A stretch of 64,000 nucleotides of DNA from Xanthobacteraceae bacterium (GCA_004297465.1 SCUB01000023.1:1-64000), one strand, 5' to 3'; counted from the stretch's first letter, positions 16,437-26,500 are shown. Numbers and translations: made by a program. The notes: generated from the sequence alone by a model not told the origin.

Positions 16437-17237
16437 TCATCTTCGCCAGGGTATCAGGATCTTCTCGATCTCATTGAGGATCGCCGTCACGATGAACCCG
16501 ATAATCGCGATGACAAAAAGGCCAACATACATCTGCTCCACGGCAAACGTTTCCCACGCGCTCCAGATCATGTAGCCGAGACCGCTTTTTGCGCCGATCA
16601 TCTCGGCAATGGCGATAAGCACGATACCCATCCCGATGCCCAGCCGCACGCCGGTCATGATGAATGGAAGCGCGCCCGGCAATGCGATGGTCCGGAAGGT
16701 ATTCCAGCGGCTGGCCTTGAAGGTGCGCCCGACATCCAGATAGATCTTGTTGATTTCCAGCACGCCGGCGGTGGCATTGATCGCCACCGGAAAGAACACG
16801 CCGACCGCGACCATGAAAATCTTGGAGCCTTCGCCGAGCCCGAAGATCAGCAACGCAAGCGGCAGGATCGCGCTTTTCGGGACTGGATAGGTCGCGGCGA
16901 TCAGCGGGTCGACGAGGGCGCGGATCGGACTGCTCAGCCCCATGATAATTCCGAGGAAGAGCGCCGGCGCGCCGCCAATAATCGAACCCAGCGCCAGGCG
17001 CTGCAAGCTGGCCATAGTATGATGCCATAACTCGCCTGACTTGAGCAGCGTGACCATGGTCGCGAAGATGCTTGTCGGTGCCGGGAAAAAACGAACGTCG
17101 ATGATGCCGGTCCGGGCCAATGCTTCCCATAGCAGCAGGAGCATGAGCGGCGAGGCAAGGCTGATCAGCCGGTCCCGTCCAACCAAGCCCAACAAACGGA
17201 TTCTGAGCGTTGGCTTGCGAACGGGTGCCCCTCTCAT
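16437..17237 (-). CDS. NitT/TauT-type ABC transporter permease
   Basis: An integral membrane permease of about 266 residues with six predicted helices and the BPD_transp_1 fold. The cytoplasmic EAA-type loop is seen around GRTFKASRWNTFRTIALPGALPFI. It belongs to the SsuC/TauC group that imports sulfonates, nitrate and also some aromatic acids. The ATG at 17237 overlaps the TGA of the ATPase gene (ATGA), which points to translational coupling. An in-frame ATG 9 bases upstream is less well placed relative to a ribosome site. Confidence 0.87.
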   Translation of the reverse strand: MRGAPVRKPTLRIRLLGLVGRDRLISLASPLMLLLLWEALARTGIIDVRFFPAPTSIFATMVTLLKSGELWHHTMASLQRLALGSIIGGAPALFLGIIMGLSSPIRALVDPLIAATYPVPKSAILPLALLIFGLGEGSKIFMVAVGVFFPVAINATAGVLEINKIYLDVGRTFKASRWNTFRTIALPGALPFIMTGVRLGIGMGIVLIAIAEMIGAKSGLGYMIWSAWETFAVEQMYVGLFVIAIIGFIVTAILNEIEKILIPWRR

Positions 17238-18061
17238 GCCTTGCATCCTCTCGCCTCGTCCAGTTTGCGCGCATGCTGGACTTCCTCACGCAGGCTCGTC
17301 CAGATTTGATAGACCAGATCGCCGAAGATCGGATCCTTTTGCAGGTCCATCACGCTGCGCGGGCGCGCCAGCGGCACCGGCAGAATCGTCTTCGCCCGGC
17401 CCGGATGAGCCGTCATGATCATGATGCGATCGCCGAGGATGACCGCCTCATCCACGCTGTGGGTGATGTAAATCACCGTCTTCTTGTGCTCTTCCCAGAT
17501 TTGCAACAACTCTTCCTGCAGGAGAAGTTTGTTCTGGGCGTCAAGCGCCGAGAACGGCTCATCCATGAGGAGAATCTCGGGATCGTTCGCGAACGCGCGC
17601 ACGATAGAGACGCGCTGACGCATGCCGCCGGAAAGCTGGTGCGGGTAATGGCCGGCGAATTTCGTCAAGCCGGTGCGATCGAGGTAGTGGCCGACCACCT
17701 CCTTGATCTGCGCGCCCGGCGCGTTGCGCATCCGCAAGCCATAGGCGGCATTGTCCCAGACGGTCATCCAGGGAAAAATCGAGTCGCCCTGGAACACGAC
17801 CGAGCTTACCGGGCGCGTCGAGCCGGCCGGAACAACGACATCGATAGAACCCTCGGTCGGCATCTCGAGACCGGCGAGGATGCGCAGCAGCGTGGTCTTG
17901 CCGCAGCCGGAAGGACCGACGATCACAAAGAACTCGCCATTGGCGATATCGAGAGAGATTTGATCGACCGCCGTCACGGGGCCGAAGCGTTTTGACAGAT
18001 TGCCGACACGGATGGCGTGGCCGGCTGAAATATTGTCAGCTTCGATACTGCGCATCAGCAC
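17234..18061 (-). CDS. NitT/TauT-type ABC transporter ATP-binding protein
   Basis: A 275-residue ABC ATPase with Walker A GPSGCGKT, the signature LSGGMRQR, Walker B ILLMDEPFSALDAQ and the switch His in ITHSVDEA. It belongs to the SsuB/TauB/NrtD group and powers the importer made by the neighbouring permease and binding-protein genes. The GTG at 18061 is taken as start because GGAG lies 8 bases before it; the ATG two codons later is an alternative. Confidence 0.88.
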   Translation of the reverse strand: MLMRSIEADNISAGHAIRVGNLSKRFGPVTAVDQISLDIANGEFFVIVGPSGCGKTTLLRILAGLEMPTEGSIDVVVPAGSTRPVSSVVFQGDSIFPWMTVWDNAAYGLRMRNAPGAQIKEVVGHYLDRTGLTKFAGHYPHQLSGGMRQRVSIVRAFANDPEILLMDEPFSALDAQNKLLLQEELLQIWEEHKKTVIYITHSVDEAVILGDRIMIMTAHPGRAKTILPVPLARPRSVMDLQKDPIFGDLVYQIWTSLREEVQHARKLDEARGCKA

Positions 18062-18098
18062 GGCGCGCGCTCCATGAATTATCGGCAGGCACGCTGAA

Positions 18099-19151
18099 TC
18101 ATCGTCCGGCCACCGGCACGTGGGGTCCGAGTTCTTTCACGGCGGCTTGCACGAACGACAGGTCGACGACCTGATCGACCGTGACCCCGCCGGACACCTG
18201 ACTTTGCGCGTGAAAGAAAGCCCAATCCTTTTTAAGACTGTCGACATTCGGCAATCCATCCGGATTGGAGCTGTGCGCGACCATGCCGCGCACGATGCCC
18301 GCGTCCTTGACACCCGAATAGCGCGTTAGAATGGCCACGATATCATCCGCTCCCTTACCGGCGATATGCCCCTCCTTGAGGGAGTCGACATAGTCGCGCA
18401 ACGCGCGGACATAGGCGCGCATGAAACGCTTGGCCACGTCCGGCCGCGCGGCCGGAAATGCTCCGCTGTAGAGAATAACGGCGGTCTGCGCGTTCGGATA
18501 AAACGCGTCGTTGCCGGTCAATCGCGCCGCGACGCCGAGCCGTACACACTGCGAAACCGTCGGCTCGGTCGTGATGCTGGCGTCGATCGCGCCGTTCTGG
18601 AAGGCAACGCAATGCTGCGGAAAGCCAAGATAGGTCGTTTTGACATCGTCGAATTTCAAACCCGCGCTGTTCATGGCCGTATTCAGCACGGACGCATCGC
18701 TGCTGGCCGCCGCAACGATGGCGACTTTGCGCCCCTTGAGATCGCCGATGGTCTTGACCGATCCGTCGTCGACCAGCGCCTTGCGCACAAGCAGCGCCTG
18801 AAAACCGTAGCCCGGCGCATTGCGCGCCTTGTCGGCGACAATCTTGATGTTGAGGCCGCGCTCGACCGCGTTGTAGAGACCGGAAGAAGCGGCACCGCCG
18901 CCAACGTCGAGTTGCCCGGCCGCGAGCGGCGCTATCATCTTGGCCGCCGAATCGAACGTATTGAAGCTGGCCTCGATATTCTCCTCCTTGAAATACCCTT
19001 TGGCATCAGCGATGAAAAGACCGACATCGCTGCTGGAGTTCACGACGCCAATCGAGACCTTGTCGGCCGCCTCCGCCGTTCTCACCGCGTCGGCAAGACC
19101 GATGCTGGCAATCAGCGCAGAAAAAGACGCAATAATGAGAGTACGGCGCAT
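18099..19151 (-). CDS. NitT/TauT-type ABC transporter substrate-binding protein
   Basis: A 350-residue periplasmic binding protein with a Sec signal peptide (first about 28 residues, ending near TAEAA) and the SsuA/THI5-like fold. Typical segments are GVVNSSSDVGLFIADAKGYF, LDVGGGAASSGLYNAV, and LKGRKVAIVAAASSDAS at the start of the second lobe. It should catch the substrate for the linked permease and ATPase. Because the operon also encodes a UbiD decarboxylase and its prenyltransferase, an aromatic or unsaturated carboxylic acid is a reasonable guess. The sequence itself does not reveal the ligand. Confidence 0.87.
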   Translation of the reverse strand: MRRTLIIASFSALIASIGLADAVRTAEAADKVSIGVVNSSSDVGLFIADAKGYFKEENIEASFNTFDSAAKMIAPLAAGQLDVGGGAASSGLYNAVERGLNIKIVADKARNAPGYGFQALLVRKALVDDGSVKTIGDLKGRKVAIVAAASSDASVLNTAMNSAGLKFDDVKTTYLGFPQHCVAFQNGAIDASITTEPTVSQCVRLGVAARLTGNDAFYPNAQTAVILYSGAFPAARPDVAKRFMRAYVRALRDYVDSLKEGHIAGKGADDIVAILTRYSGVKDAGIVRGMVAHSSNPDGLPNVDSLKKDWAFFHAQSQVSGGVTVDQVVDLSFVQAAVKELGPHVPVAGR

Positions 19152-19197
19152 GTTTTCCTCATTGGCGTTGCTGGGGTGTTAGTCCTTCGTCATATTT

Positions 19198-20817
19198 TCA
19201 TGAGACATCCGGCTTCTCTTCGCCCGGCTGCCGACCGGGCTCGAAGCCGCCGACCTCGTGATAGGTGACGGTGTTGTCGGTTTCGAACGCGCGCACCTGC
19301 GGGATCCCGCCCGGCAGGCCGAGTTCGCTCCAGCGCGCGGCCACCTGATCGTAGATGGGCTTACGCAGCGTGGTGCGCTTGGAGAATACCGGCAGATGGC
19401 GATGCTCCCTGCACGAGTTGATCAGCGCTTTCGAACCGTAAGGCCGCTTTTCCGGCGGATTCTGCGTGGGGTCGAGCCAGGTGCTCCAAGTATTGCGCAA
19501 GATATCGATGTCGTCGACCGGATTGCAGCGGCTGGCCATCGCCCAGATCACCTGATCCATATCGGTCGGGTCGATATCCTCGTCGACCGCGATGATCCAC
19601 TTCGTGTAGTAGGCGCCGCCCGGCACCTGCGCCGCCAGCGCCAGCACCTGGGCGGCGTGGCCGGCATAGCGCTGCTCCATGCTGATCACCGTCATGCCGA
19701 ACCCGCCGGCCGCCGCCGGATGCGAATAGACCCCGGCGATGCCGGGAATGCCGAGCTTGTCGAGATCGTCCCAGATCTTCGCCGAGCGAATGACCGAGAA
19801 GAAGCCGCTCTGCTCGCAGGACGGATAATCCGCCATCAGCGCGTTGGTCAGGATCGGCTGCGTCCGGTAATGCACCGCCGTGACGTCGATCAGCGGACAG
19901 CCGGCCTCGGGACGACCGTAATAGCCCGGGAACTCGCCGAACGGCCCCTCCGCCTTCACCGAATTGGGCCGGATGACACCTTCGATCACCACCTCGGCAT
20001 TGGCGGGCAATAGCAGATCGGTGGTCTTGCCGCGCACCACCGGGATCGGCTGACCCTTGATGCCGCCGGCGAATTCGTACTCGGATACGTTCTTCGGGAA
20101 AGTCTGCGAGCCAACCATCATGAACAGCGGATCGATGCCCCAGGCGGCGGCGACCTGGATCGGCTTGCCTTGCTGCCAGGCGCGCGTGATGTGCAGGCGC
20201 GCATCCTTGCCGGGCGACAGATAAAGTCCAACCTGCGCCTTACCCTGCTGCATCATGCGATAGGTGCCGATGTTGAGATAGCCGCTGTCGGGATCGCGCG
20301 TGATCACGGCGTCGGCGGTACCGGCATAGCGGCCGCCGTCGAGCGGCCAGTGCCGCGGGATCGGCAGCAGATCCAGGTCGATGTCTTTTCCGGTGAGGGT
20401 GTTCTGGTAGATCGGGGCCTGCTCGGCCGACACCTCGTTGGGCGGCAGCCGCCGCTTGAGCTTGTCCTTGGTGCGGCGGATCAGTTCGACGGTCGGCGTG
20501 TCGGCCGGCTCCTCGAGCGTCAGGGCGACGCGCTTTACGCTGGGGCCGAGAATATTCCACAACGAACGGGCGCCGATCGGGCTTCCGTCGAAGCCGCGCG
20601 GGCGCTCGAACAGCACCGCCGGCGATGGCTGCTGCTTGGCGACAAGATAAGAGATCGCGCTCATCTCCTCGTCGCGATCGACCGGCTGATCGACGCGTGT
20701 CAACTCACCGATGCTTTCGACCCGCGACAACCACTCGCGCAGATCGGCGATCGGCTTGGCGGCGGCGGTCTTCGGTGAACCCACGGGCGGTACGTTGGCG
20801 ATCTTGTTCATTGGCAT
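19198..20817 (-). CDS. UbiD-family prenyl-FMN decarboxylase (second copy)
   Basis: A 539-residue UbiD enzyme with the full catalytic set: Asn182 and Arg187 in NIGTYR, and Glu290 and Glu295 in EGPFGEFPGYY (the same spacing as in Fdc1). The start at 20817 is favoured by GGAAAGAG just upstream; the frame runs 20 codons further without a ribosome site. It is only distantly similar to the first UbiD and has a longer N-terminus. The operon (ubiD, then binding protein, ATPase, permease, ubiX) joins a decarboxylase with its cofactor supply and an importer. The likely reaction is reversible decarboxylation of an imported aromatic acid; the substrate is unknown. Confidence 0.88.
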   Translation of the reverse strand: MPMNKIANVPPVGSPKTAAAKPIADLREWLSRVESIGELTRVDQPVDRDEEMSAISYLVAKQQPSPAVLFERPRGFDGSPIGARSLWNILGPSVKRVALTLEEPADTPTVELIRRTKDKLKRRLPPNEVSAEQAPIYQNTLTGKDIDLDLLPIPRHWPLDGGRYAGTADAVITRDPDSGYLNIGTYRMMQQGKAQVGLYLSPGKDARLHITRAWQQGKPIQVAAAWGIDPLFMMVGSQTFPKNVSEYEFAGGIKGQPIPVVRGKTTDLLLPANAEVVIEGVIRPNSVKAEGPFGEFPGYYGRPEAGCPLIDVTAVHYRTQPILTNALMADYPSCEQSGFFSVIRSAKIWDDLDKLGIPGIAGVYSHPAAAGGFGMTVISMEQRYAGHAAQVLALAAQVPGGAYYTKWIIAVDEDIDPTDMDQVIWAMASRCNPVDDIDILRNTWSTWLDPTQNPPEKRPYGSKALINSCREHRHLPVFSKRTTLRKPIYDQVAARWSELGLPGGIPQVRAFETDNTVTYHEVGGFEPGRQPGEEKPDVS

Positions 20818-20928
20818 ATCTCTTTCCGAGCAAGAAAATTTTGGCGGTGCGAACCTGCGACACGAAACGGCGGACAACGCCGATGAGGTGAAGGCTAGCG
20901 GCTCTTGCGCGGCGCCTCAAGCATTTTC

Positions 20929-20953
20929 GGAACGACATTCCACCAGTCGGAAT
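20929..20953. promoter_or_regulatory. Overlapping palindromes, candidate IclR operator
   Basis: GGAACGACATTCC (20929-20941; GGAA-N5-TTCC) overlaps ATTCC-N7-GGAAT (20937-20953). IclR-family operators commonly have TGGAA/TTCCA-type arms. The site lies about 115 bases upstream of the ubiD2 start and 130 bases after the iclR gene, where a control site for the transport-decarboxylase operon would be expected. Confidence 0.4.
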
Positions 20954-21082
20954 ATAAAAACAGGCGCCGGCTTGGGCCAGCGGCGGTGGCCCAAGGGAAA
21001 ACCTGAACGGTGTCATTGGCTTCGGCGCGCGAAAGGGCCGCCGGAATGACTGCGGCATGAAACTAATAAATTGTCGCAGAAA

Positions 21083-21853
21083 TCAGCCCGCGCTGCGTTC
21101 CCGAGAGGATTGCGACAACGCGGCGCCGATGGTCCTGGCCGCGGCGCTTAGCGCCGGCAGCAGGCTTTTCACCAACTGCTCCATGCTCATCGCGCTCGGA
21201 ACCACCATGATGTTGAGACTCGCAACCGGCGCGGCATTGACCATGATTGGCACCGCCAGCGTGCGGGTGGTGCGCTGATATTCGCGGTCGCCGGTCGCAT
21301 AGCCCTGCCGGCGCACTTGCGCGAGCTGGCGTCGTATCGCGGCGGCATTCTTCGCCGGAGCATCGAAAGCCTCGTTCGAGAGCGCCAGGCGGGACAGCGT
21401 GTACTCGACAAGTTCGGGAGCGGCGAAGCCGAGAAACGCGCGGCCAAGCGCGGTCACCAGCACCGGCAGGCGCGATCCGACGGTGCGGTTGAGCGACAGC
21501 GTGCCGGGATCGCGGCCGGTGTCGAGAACCACCATGGCGTCCATGTCGAACACCGCGAGATCACTGGGCCAGATCTGATGCTGCCGCAGGCTTTCCAGTA
21601 CCGGCCGGGCTGCCCTCAGCAGGACCTCGTTGGCGTTGTAGCCGCGCGACAGCGTCAGCACGCGCGCGGTTACGTGATAGCCCTTCTGATCGTCCTGGGA
21701 TACGTAGCCATCGGCGACCAGGGTCTCCAGCATGCGCGCCACAGTCGATTTCGGCAGTTTGGTCGCCGCGCTGATCTCGCGCACCTGCGCGCGACCGTCA
21801 TTAATCGCGCGCAGGATGCGCAGGCCGCGTTGCAGGGCATTTATCGTGGTCAT
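21083..21853 (-). CDS. IclR family transcriptional regulator
   Basis: A 256-residue IclR regulator. An N-terminal winged HTH (residues 5-60; SAATKLPKSTVARMLETLVADGYV) is followed by the IclR effector-binding domain (about 75-250; VLDTGRDPGTLSLNRTVGSRLPVLVTALGRAFLG). IclR proteins commonly control aromatic-acid and glyoxylate catabolism. It lies upstream of and in line with the ubiD2-transport operon, with a 265-base gap holding palindromes, so it probably controls that operon in response to the substrate or product. Confidence 0.9.
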   Translation of the reverse strand: MTTINALQRGLRILRAINDGRAQVREISAATKLPKSTVARMLETLVADGYVSQDDQKGYHVTARVLTLSRGYNANEVLLRAARPVLESLRQHQIWPSDLAVFDMDAMVVLDTGRDPGTLSLNRTVGSRLPVLVTALGRAFLGFAAPELVEYTLSRLALSNEAFDAPAKNAAAIRRQLAQVRRQGYATGDREYQRTTRTLAVPIMVNAAPVASLNIMVVPSAMSMEQLVKSLLPALSAAARTIGAALSQSSRERSAG

Positions 21854-21987
21854 GGAGCCGCCAGTATTCCCCGGCCATCGACATGACGTTCAACCCAGAC
21901 GTCCACCTTCATAGGTCCATCCCGACCCCTGGCAAGAGGAGCAACGAGGCCAAATCGGTCAAGCAGCGCCGCTGCGTTAGCCTTGCA

Positions 21988-22017
21988 ATTTTATCACGTT
22001 ACGCCGTTGTGGGACAA
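21988..22017 (-). promoter_or_regulatory. Sigma-70-like promoter for iclR
   Basis: On the minus strand TTGTCC (22017-22012) is followed after 18 bases by TAAAAT (21993-21988). This would start transcription about 130 bases before the iclR start codon. It is the best-looking promoter upstream of the gene, judged by eye only. Confidence 0.35.
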
Positions 22018-22074
22018 TTCGTGGAGTAGAGCAATGCTCCCATTACTGGAGCGACAAGCGTTTTTAACGCGAAG

Positions 22075-22300
22075 GATGCCCCATCCACAGTTTCCGGGAG
22101 ATAGCCCCGGAGGTTAACCCAAGCGGAACGGTAGAGACCGGCTCTGCGGCGCAGCCGTAGGTCTCCCATGGACTTTGGTGAACGTGCGGGCTGGTCGGGA
22201 CGGATCGAAGGCGCCTTGGTTCGGGGCCCCCGAGCTTTGTTCCCGTCGAAGAAACCAGTTTGGTGTGGACACGGATCGAGTAAATGTGGTGACGATCACG
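22075..22300 (+). ncRNA. Candidate structured RNA (unidentified)
   Basis: This 225-base stretch lies in a 511-base gap and is dense in strong hairpins: GGATG-CCC-CATCC, CCGGG-AGATAG-CCCGG, and the nested GAGACC / GGTCTC with inner GGCT and AGCC. There is also a long paired region in which CTGGT and GACGG near 22190 pair with CCGTC and ACCAG near 22250. The only sizeable open frame (22299 to 22114, minus) is Pro/Arg/Ser-rich with no domain, as expected for the complement of a structured RNA. It matches none of 4.5S, RNase P or tmRNA by the motifs I know; a diverged 6S-like RNA is possible but unproven. The strand is a guess. Confidence 0.35.
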
Positions 22301-22364
22301 AAACGTGCGGCCGGAACGGGCTAGCCATCATCTGCACGGCGTGGTCTTGAGAGAATGGATTGTC

Positions 22365-22832
22365 ATGAGTGACGATGTCGGCACCCGCATCAGGTCCTTC
22401 CTTTCGGCCCATCATGTCCTTTCCCTTGCCACGCAAGGGCCGGATGGACCGCATGCCTCAAGCCTATTCTATGCGTGCGACGGATTTTCGCTGCTATGGG
22501 TTTCCGACACCGAAACCCGGCATTCGCGCGAACTCGAACGCGATCCCCAGGTGGCGGCGACGATCGCACCGGATTGTTCCGACTTCGCCGCCGTTCGTGG
22601 CCTTCAGATCGCCGGCCATGCGCGGCGGGTTGTTGGAGACGACGCGACGCGTCGGCATCTGACGATGCTGGAGGCACGTTTTCCGTTTCTCAAGAAATTA
22701 TCCCTGGTGCCGGACAAGCTGCGTCAGGCTTATGCCAGGACGGCAGTCTATCGCCTTGATCCGAGCAAGATCACCTTGATCGATAACTCCCGTGGCTTTG
22801 GTCACAAGGAATCGGTCGAGTTTACCTATTAG
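22365..22832 (+). CDS. Pyridoxamine 5'-phosphate oxidase-like (split-barrel FMN) protein
   Basis: A 155-residue member of the PNPOx-like split-barrel family. The N-terminal strand pattern VLSLATQGPDGPHASSLFYA and the C-terminal TLIDNSRGFGHKESVEF (YhbP-like) are diagnostic. These small proteins bind FMN, F420 or heme, and most have unknown substrates. The ATG at 22365 is used because the domain starts right after it; the frame extends 20 codons upstream with no family similarity. It follows the candidate RNA region and faces the EthD-like gene convergently. Confidence 0.75.
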   Translation: MSDDVGTRIRSFLSAHHVLSLATQGPDGPHASSLFYACDGFSLLWVSDTETRHSRELERDPQVAATIAPDCSDFAAVRGLQIAGHARRVVGDDATRRHLTMLEARFPFLKKLSLVPDKLRQAYARTAVYRLDPSKITLIDNSRGFGHKESVEFTY

Positions 22833-22864
22833 CTGCCGGGCAAGAGCGGGTGCCGCCGACGCGT

Positions 22865-23566
22865 TTAGGCCAGCGGAGTACGCACCATCGCATGATGCGT
22901 GGAATGGCCGAACGGCGGAAACGTCCTGGTGTCGGCCCGCAGTTCGGCCAGCACCGGCGACCGTAGCGAATCGACAAGGCTGGCAACGGAACCGAACACG
23001 ACCTCGTTGCGGATCACGGTTTGATCGCGCGTGCAGCCCGGCACCGCCCCATCGAGCGGCACATAGCACAGCACGTTGCGGATTTCCGGCAGCCGCGCCA
23101 GAATCGGCGGATGGTTGGCGACATAATGCGCGGCAAAGCGCGCGGCATCCTCGACCGGCGGATAATAGCGCACGACAAAGGAGGTTTGCGCCTCGCGCGG
23201 CCGCGCCTGCAGGTCGGCGCCAACCGGCTGGCGCACGATGCGGAAATAGCCGGCCGACCACGTCACGCCGGACGATGCGCCCGCAAAGCAGGCCGCGAAC
23301 CCGGCGCTGACGGCCAGGCGCTTGAGTGTCTCGGGCGAGTCCGCGACGAATTCAACGAGCGCAGCCGGCGGCGAACCGTCTTTGAAAAACGGCACATCTT
23401 CATAGTCGGGATGCGGGGAAAACAGTTCGATGCGGCTAACGCCGTCCGTCGGCAGCAGGCCGCGCAACCGATTCCACAATCGCGCGCGGCTTTCCGCCTC
23501 GTTATCTGCAAGCTTCTCACAAGTGACGACAAGCGCATAGTCGGCGGGCACATCATATCCTTTCAT
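22865..23566 (-). CDS. EthD-like / dimeric alpha-beta barrel protein
   Basis: A 233-residue protein with two ferredoxin-like halves. The second half contains VRYYPPVEDAARFAAHYVANHPPILARLPEIRN, an EthD-type signature; EthD proteins are small alpha-beta barrel proteins often found in degradation operons. The ATG at 23566 (MKGYDVPADY) is 16 bases after the large oxidoreductase gene and fits the domain start. The upstream frame overlaps that gene and is rejected. It is the last gene of the GntR-headed operon. Its chemical role is unknown. Confidence 0.65.
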   Translation of the reverse strand: MKGYDVPADYALVVTCEKLADNEAESRARLWNRLRGLLPTDGVSRIELFSPHPDYEDVPFFKDGSPPAALVEFVADSPETLKRLAVSAGFAACFAGASSGVTWSAGYFRIVRQPVGADLQARPREAQTSFVVRYYPPVEDAARFAAHYVANHPPILARLPEIRNVLCYVPLDGAVPGCTRDQTVIRNEVVFGSVASLVDSLRSPVLAELRADTRTFPPFGHSTHHAMVRTPLA

Positions 23567-23582
23567 TGGCGCCGGATCGGCA

Positions 23583-26500
23583 TCAGGGACCCGTGAACCG
23601 TGGCATGAAGTCGCGCGCCGCGCGCAAGGCGGCGTCGAGACGCGGCTGCTTGATATGACCATAGCCGCTGACGGCTTCGGGCAGGCGGGCGAACTCGACA
23701 GCGGCAGCATGATTGCGCGCGGACAGCCGTTCGGCAATCATCGCCAGGCCCGCGAGATAAGTTTCGGCAAAGCCGCGCTCGGCGCGCCTCTCGGCCTGCC
23801 AACGGAACGGATCGAATGCGGTCGCGCGCAGAAACCGCAGCGACGCCAGCAGCCGCAACAGCGGGATCATCCATGGCCCGAACGCACGCTTGGCGCGCCG
23901 GCCGTCGCGCGTCATCCTCCGCGGCAGGAACGGCGGTGCGAAATGAAAGGTCGGGCGCACGTCAGGCCCGAACCGCCGCTTGAGGCCGGCGTGGAATGTC
24001 TCGTCGGACATCAACCGCGCAACTTCGTATTCGTCCTTGACGGCAAGCACTTTGAAGGCGTTTTCCGTCGCGGCCAGCGCCAGCCGCGTATCCGTGGGAC
24101 AGATCTTGCGTTCCGCGCCGGCCACGCGATCGACAATGGCGCGATAGCGCTCGGCCAGGCCCTTGTTCTGATAGCGCGTGAGCTCGCCGGCGAAGAAAGC
24201 CGTTCTCGCCTCGACCGAGTCCCCGGCAGGCTCGTTGCCCTCTCCCATCTCGTCGAGAAGACGATCAACCAGCGCAGGATCGGCGATGACAAGACGCCCC
24301 CAGTCGAACGCCGTGATATTCTGCTCGACCGCGACGTTGTTGAGGTAAATCGCCTGCACGATGGCCTCACGGCCGACCGGCATATGCCCCGCCTGCACCG
24401 CCGCGCCAAGCAGAATCATGTTGGTGAAGATGGTGTCGCCCAAGGCGCGCTGGGCGATGCGGGAGGCATCGACGAAGCGCACGAAGTCTTTTCCTAGCCA
24501 CCCCGTCAGCCGTTCGTGGTAAGCCGCAAGTGGCAGGTCGCGGCCCGGATCGATGACCTGCTCCAGCACCGGAATGGCATCGTCGAGCACGATGGCGTGG
24601 CGCTGCGGTCCGAGTTTGGCGAGAATGGCCGGCGTGGTGGCGGAAACGAGATCTCCGGCTATCAGCAGGTCGGCGGCATTGTCCGGAAGGCGCGGCGCCA
24701 CCGCCTCGCCCTGCTCGCCGCCGATCCGCACATGGGTCGTCACCTCGCCGCCCTTGCGAGCGAGGCCGGTGTTGTCGAGCGTGGTGACCGGCAAGCCTTC
24801 CAGATGCGCGGCCATTCCAACGAGCGCGCCGATGGTGATGAGACCAGAGCCGCCGACGCCGGCGATGAGAATGTTGTAGGGCCGGCCCGTCTCGAGCGCC
24901 GCGCGCGCCGGCTCGCCAAGCTTCGCCACCGCGTCGGCGGGCAGCGCCACGCCTTGCGCGCGCTGAACCATGGCGCCCTTGAGCGTGACGAAGCTCGGGC
25001 AGAATCCGTCGGTGCAGGATAGATCGGTGTTGCAGGCTGAAAGATCGATACGCCGCTTGGTGCCGAACCGCGTCGGCGCAGATCTCACCGCGACACAGCG
25101 CGACTTGGCCGAGCAATCGCCGCAGCCCTCGCACACCCGCTCGTTGATGACCACGACCGGCTCGCGCGCGAACGCCTTCCCCTTCTTGCGCAGCCGCCGT
25201 TTTTCCGTGGCACAGATCTGATCATAGATGATGGCGGAAACGCCGCGGTAATCGCGGAACGTCCGCATCACCTCATCAAGGTCATCGCGATCGGACAGCC
25301 ATATCCCCGGCGGCAGGTCGCGCGCGGTGCCGGAGAATCCGCCACCGGGACCGGTCAGCAGCGCAATACGGCCGACGCCTTCGGCATGGAGCTGCCAGGC
25401 GATGCGCGCCGCATCTGGCGCGCCTTCGATCGGCTGGCCGCCGGTCATGGCCACCGCCGCGTTGACGAGGATTTTGTAGGTGATCGGCACGCCGGCGGCG
25501 ACCGCGGCGCGAATGGCCAGCACCCCGGAATGGAAATAGGTGCCATCGCCGAGATTCTGGAACACATGGGGCGTGTCGACAAAGGGCGCCGTTCCAATCC
25601 AGGTGACGCCTTCGCCGCCCATCTGCGTCCAGGTCGAGGTCGCGGAACCCGGCGTCCACGCGATCATCGAATGGCAGCCGATACCGGCCATCGCGCGCGA
25701 TCCCTCCGGCAAGCGCGTCGAGCGGCCATGCGGACAGCCGGCGCAGAAATGCGGGATGCGCGAGGGGCCCGGCATGGAAGCGGGCGGATCGTGCGGCATC
25801 GCCTTGCGGAGGCGCGCCTTGACACGATTCAGGCGATCCGCAGGGAGAATCGCATTGGCTTCCAGCCTGCCGGCAATGAGGCGGGCCAGCATGACCGGAT
25901 CGAGTTCGCCAAACTCGGGAATGAGCGGGCGGTCATGCTCATCCCGCTTGCCGAGCATGCGCGGACGCGCGTCGGCACTCCAATGATAGGCCATGTCCCT
26001 CAGTTGCGGCTCCAGCACCGCACGTTTTTCCTCGACGACAACGACCTCGCCGAAGCCGTGCAGGAAAGCCGCGTTGGCGCGATCTTCCAGCGGCCACAAC
26101 AGGGCGACCTTGCGCACCCCTACCCCGAACCGCGCCAGCTCCGCGTGATCGAGGCCGAGGATGGCAAAAGCCTCGCTCAGATCGCGAAACGCCTTGCCCG
26201 CGGCAATGAAGGCGATGCGCCGGGCCTGCGGCTCCACGATGGTGCGATCCAACCCATTGGCGCGGGCAAACGCGCGCACGGCCGGCAGCTTGAAGCGCGC
26301 CATGCGTTCTTCCTGCGCCCAGCGCGTGTCGCGCGTTCGCTGGTTGAGCCCATCGGGTGGGCAATGGAAATCGGCCGGCAGCACGAATGGCGCGGCAGCT
26401 TGCGGCAATTGGATCGAGGCCGAACTCTCCACCAAATCCGCCACCAGCTTGAACCCAACCCACAAGCCGCTGCAGCGCGAGAGCGCAAATCCGGCCAGCC

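Noticed and set aside
22114-22299. A 61-residue minus-strand frame in the iclR-PNPOx gap
   Set aside because: No domain or ribosome site; better explained as the complement of a structured RNA or as chance.
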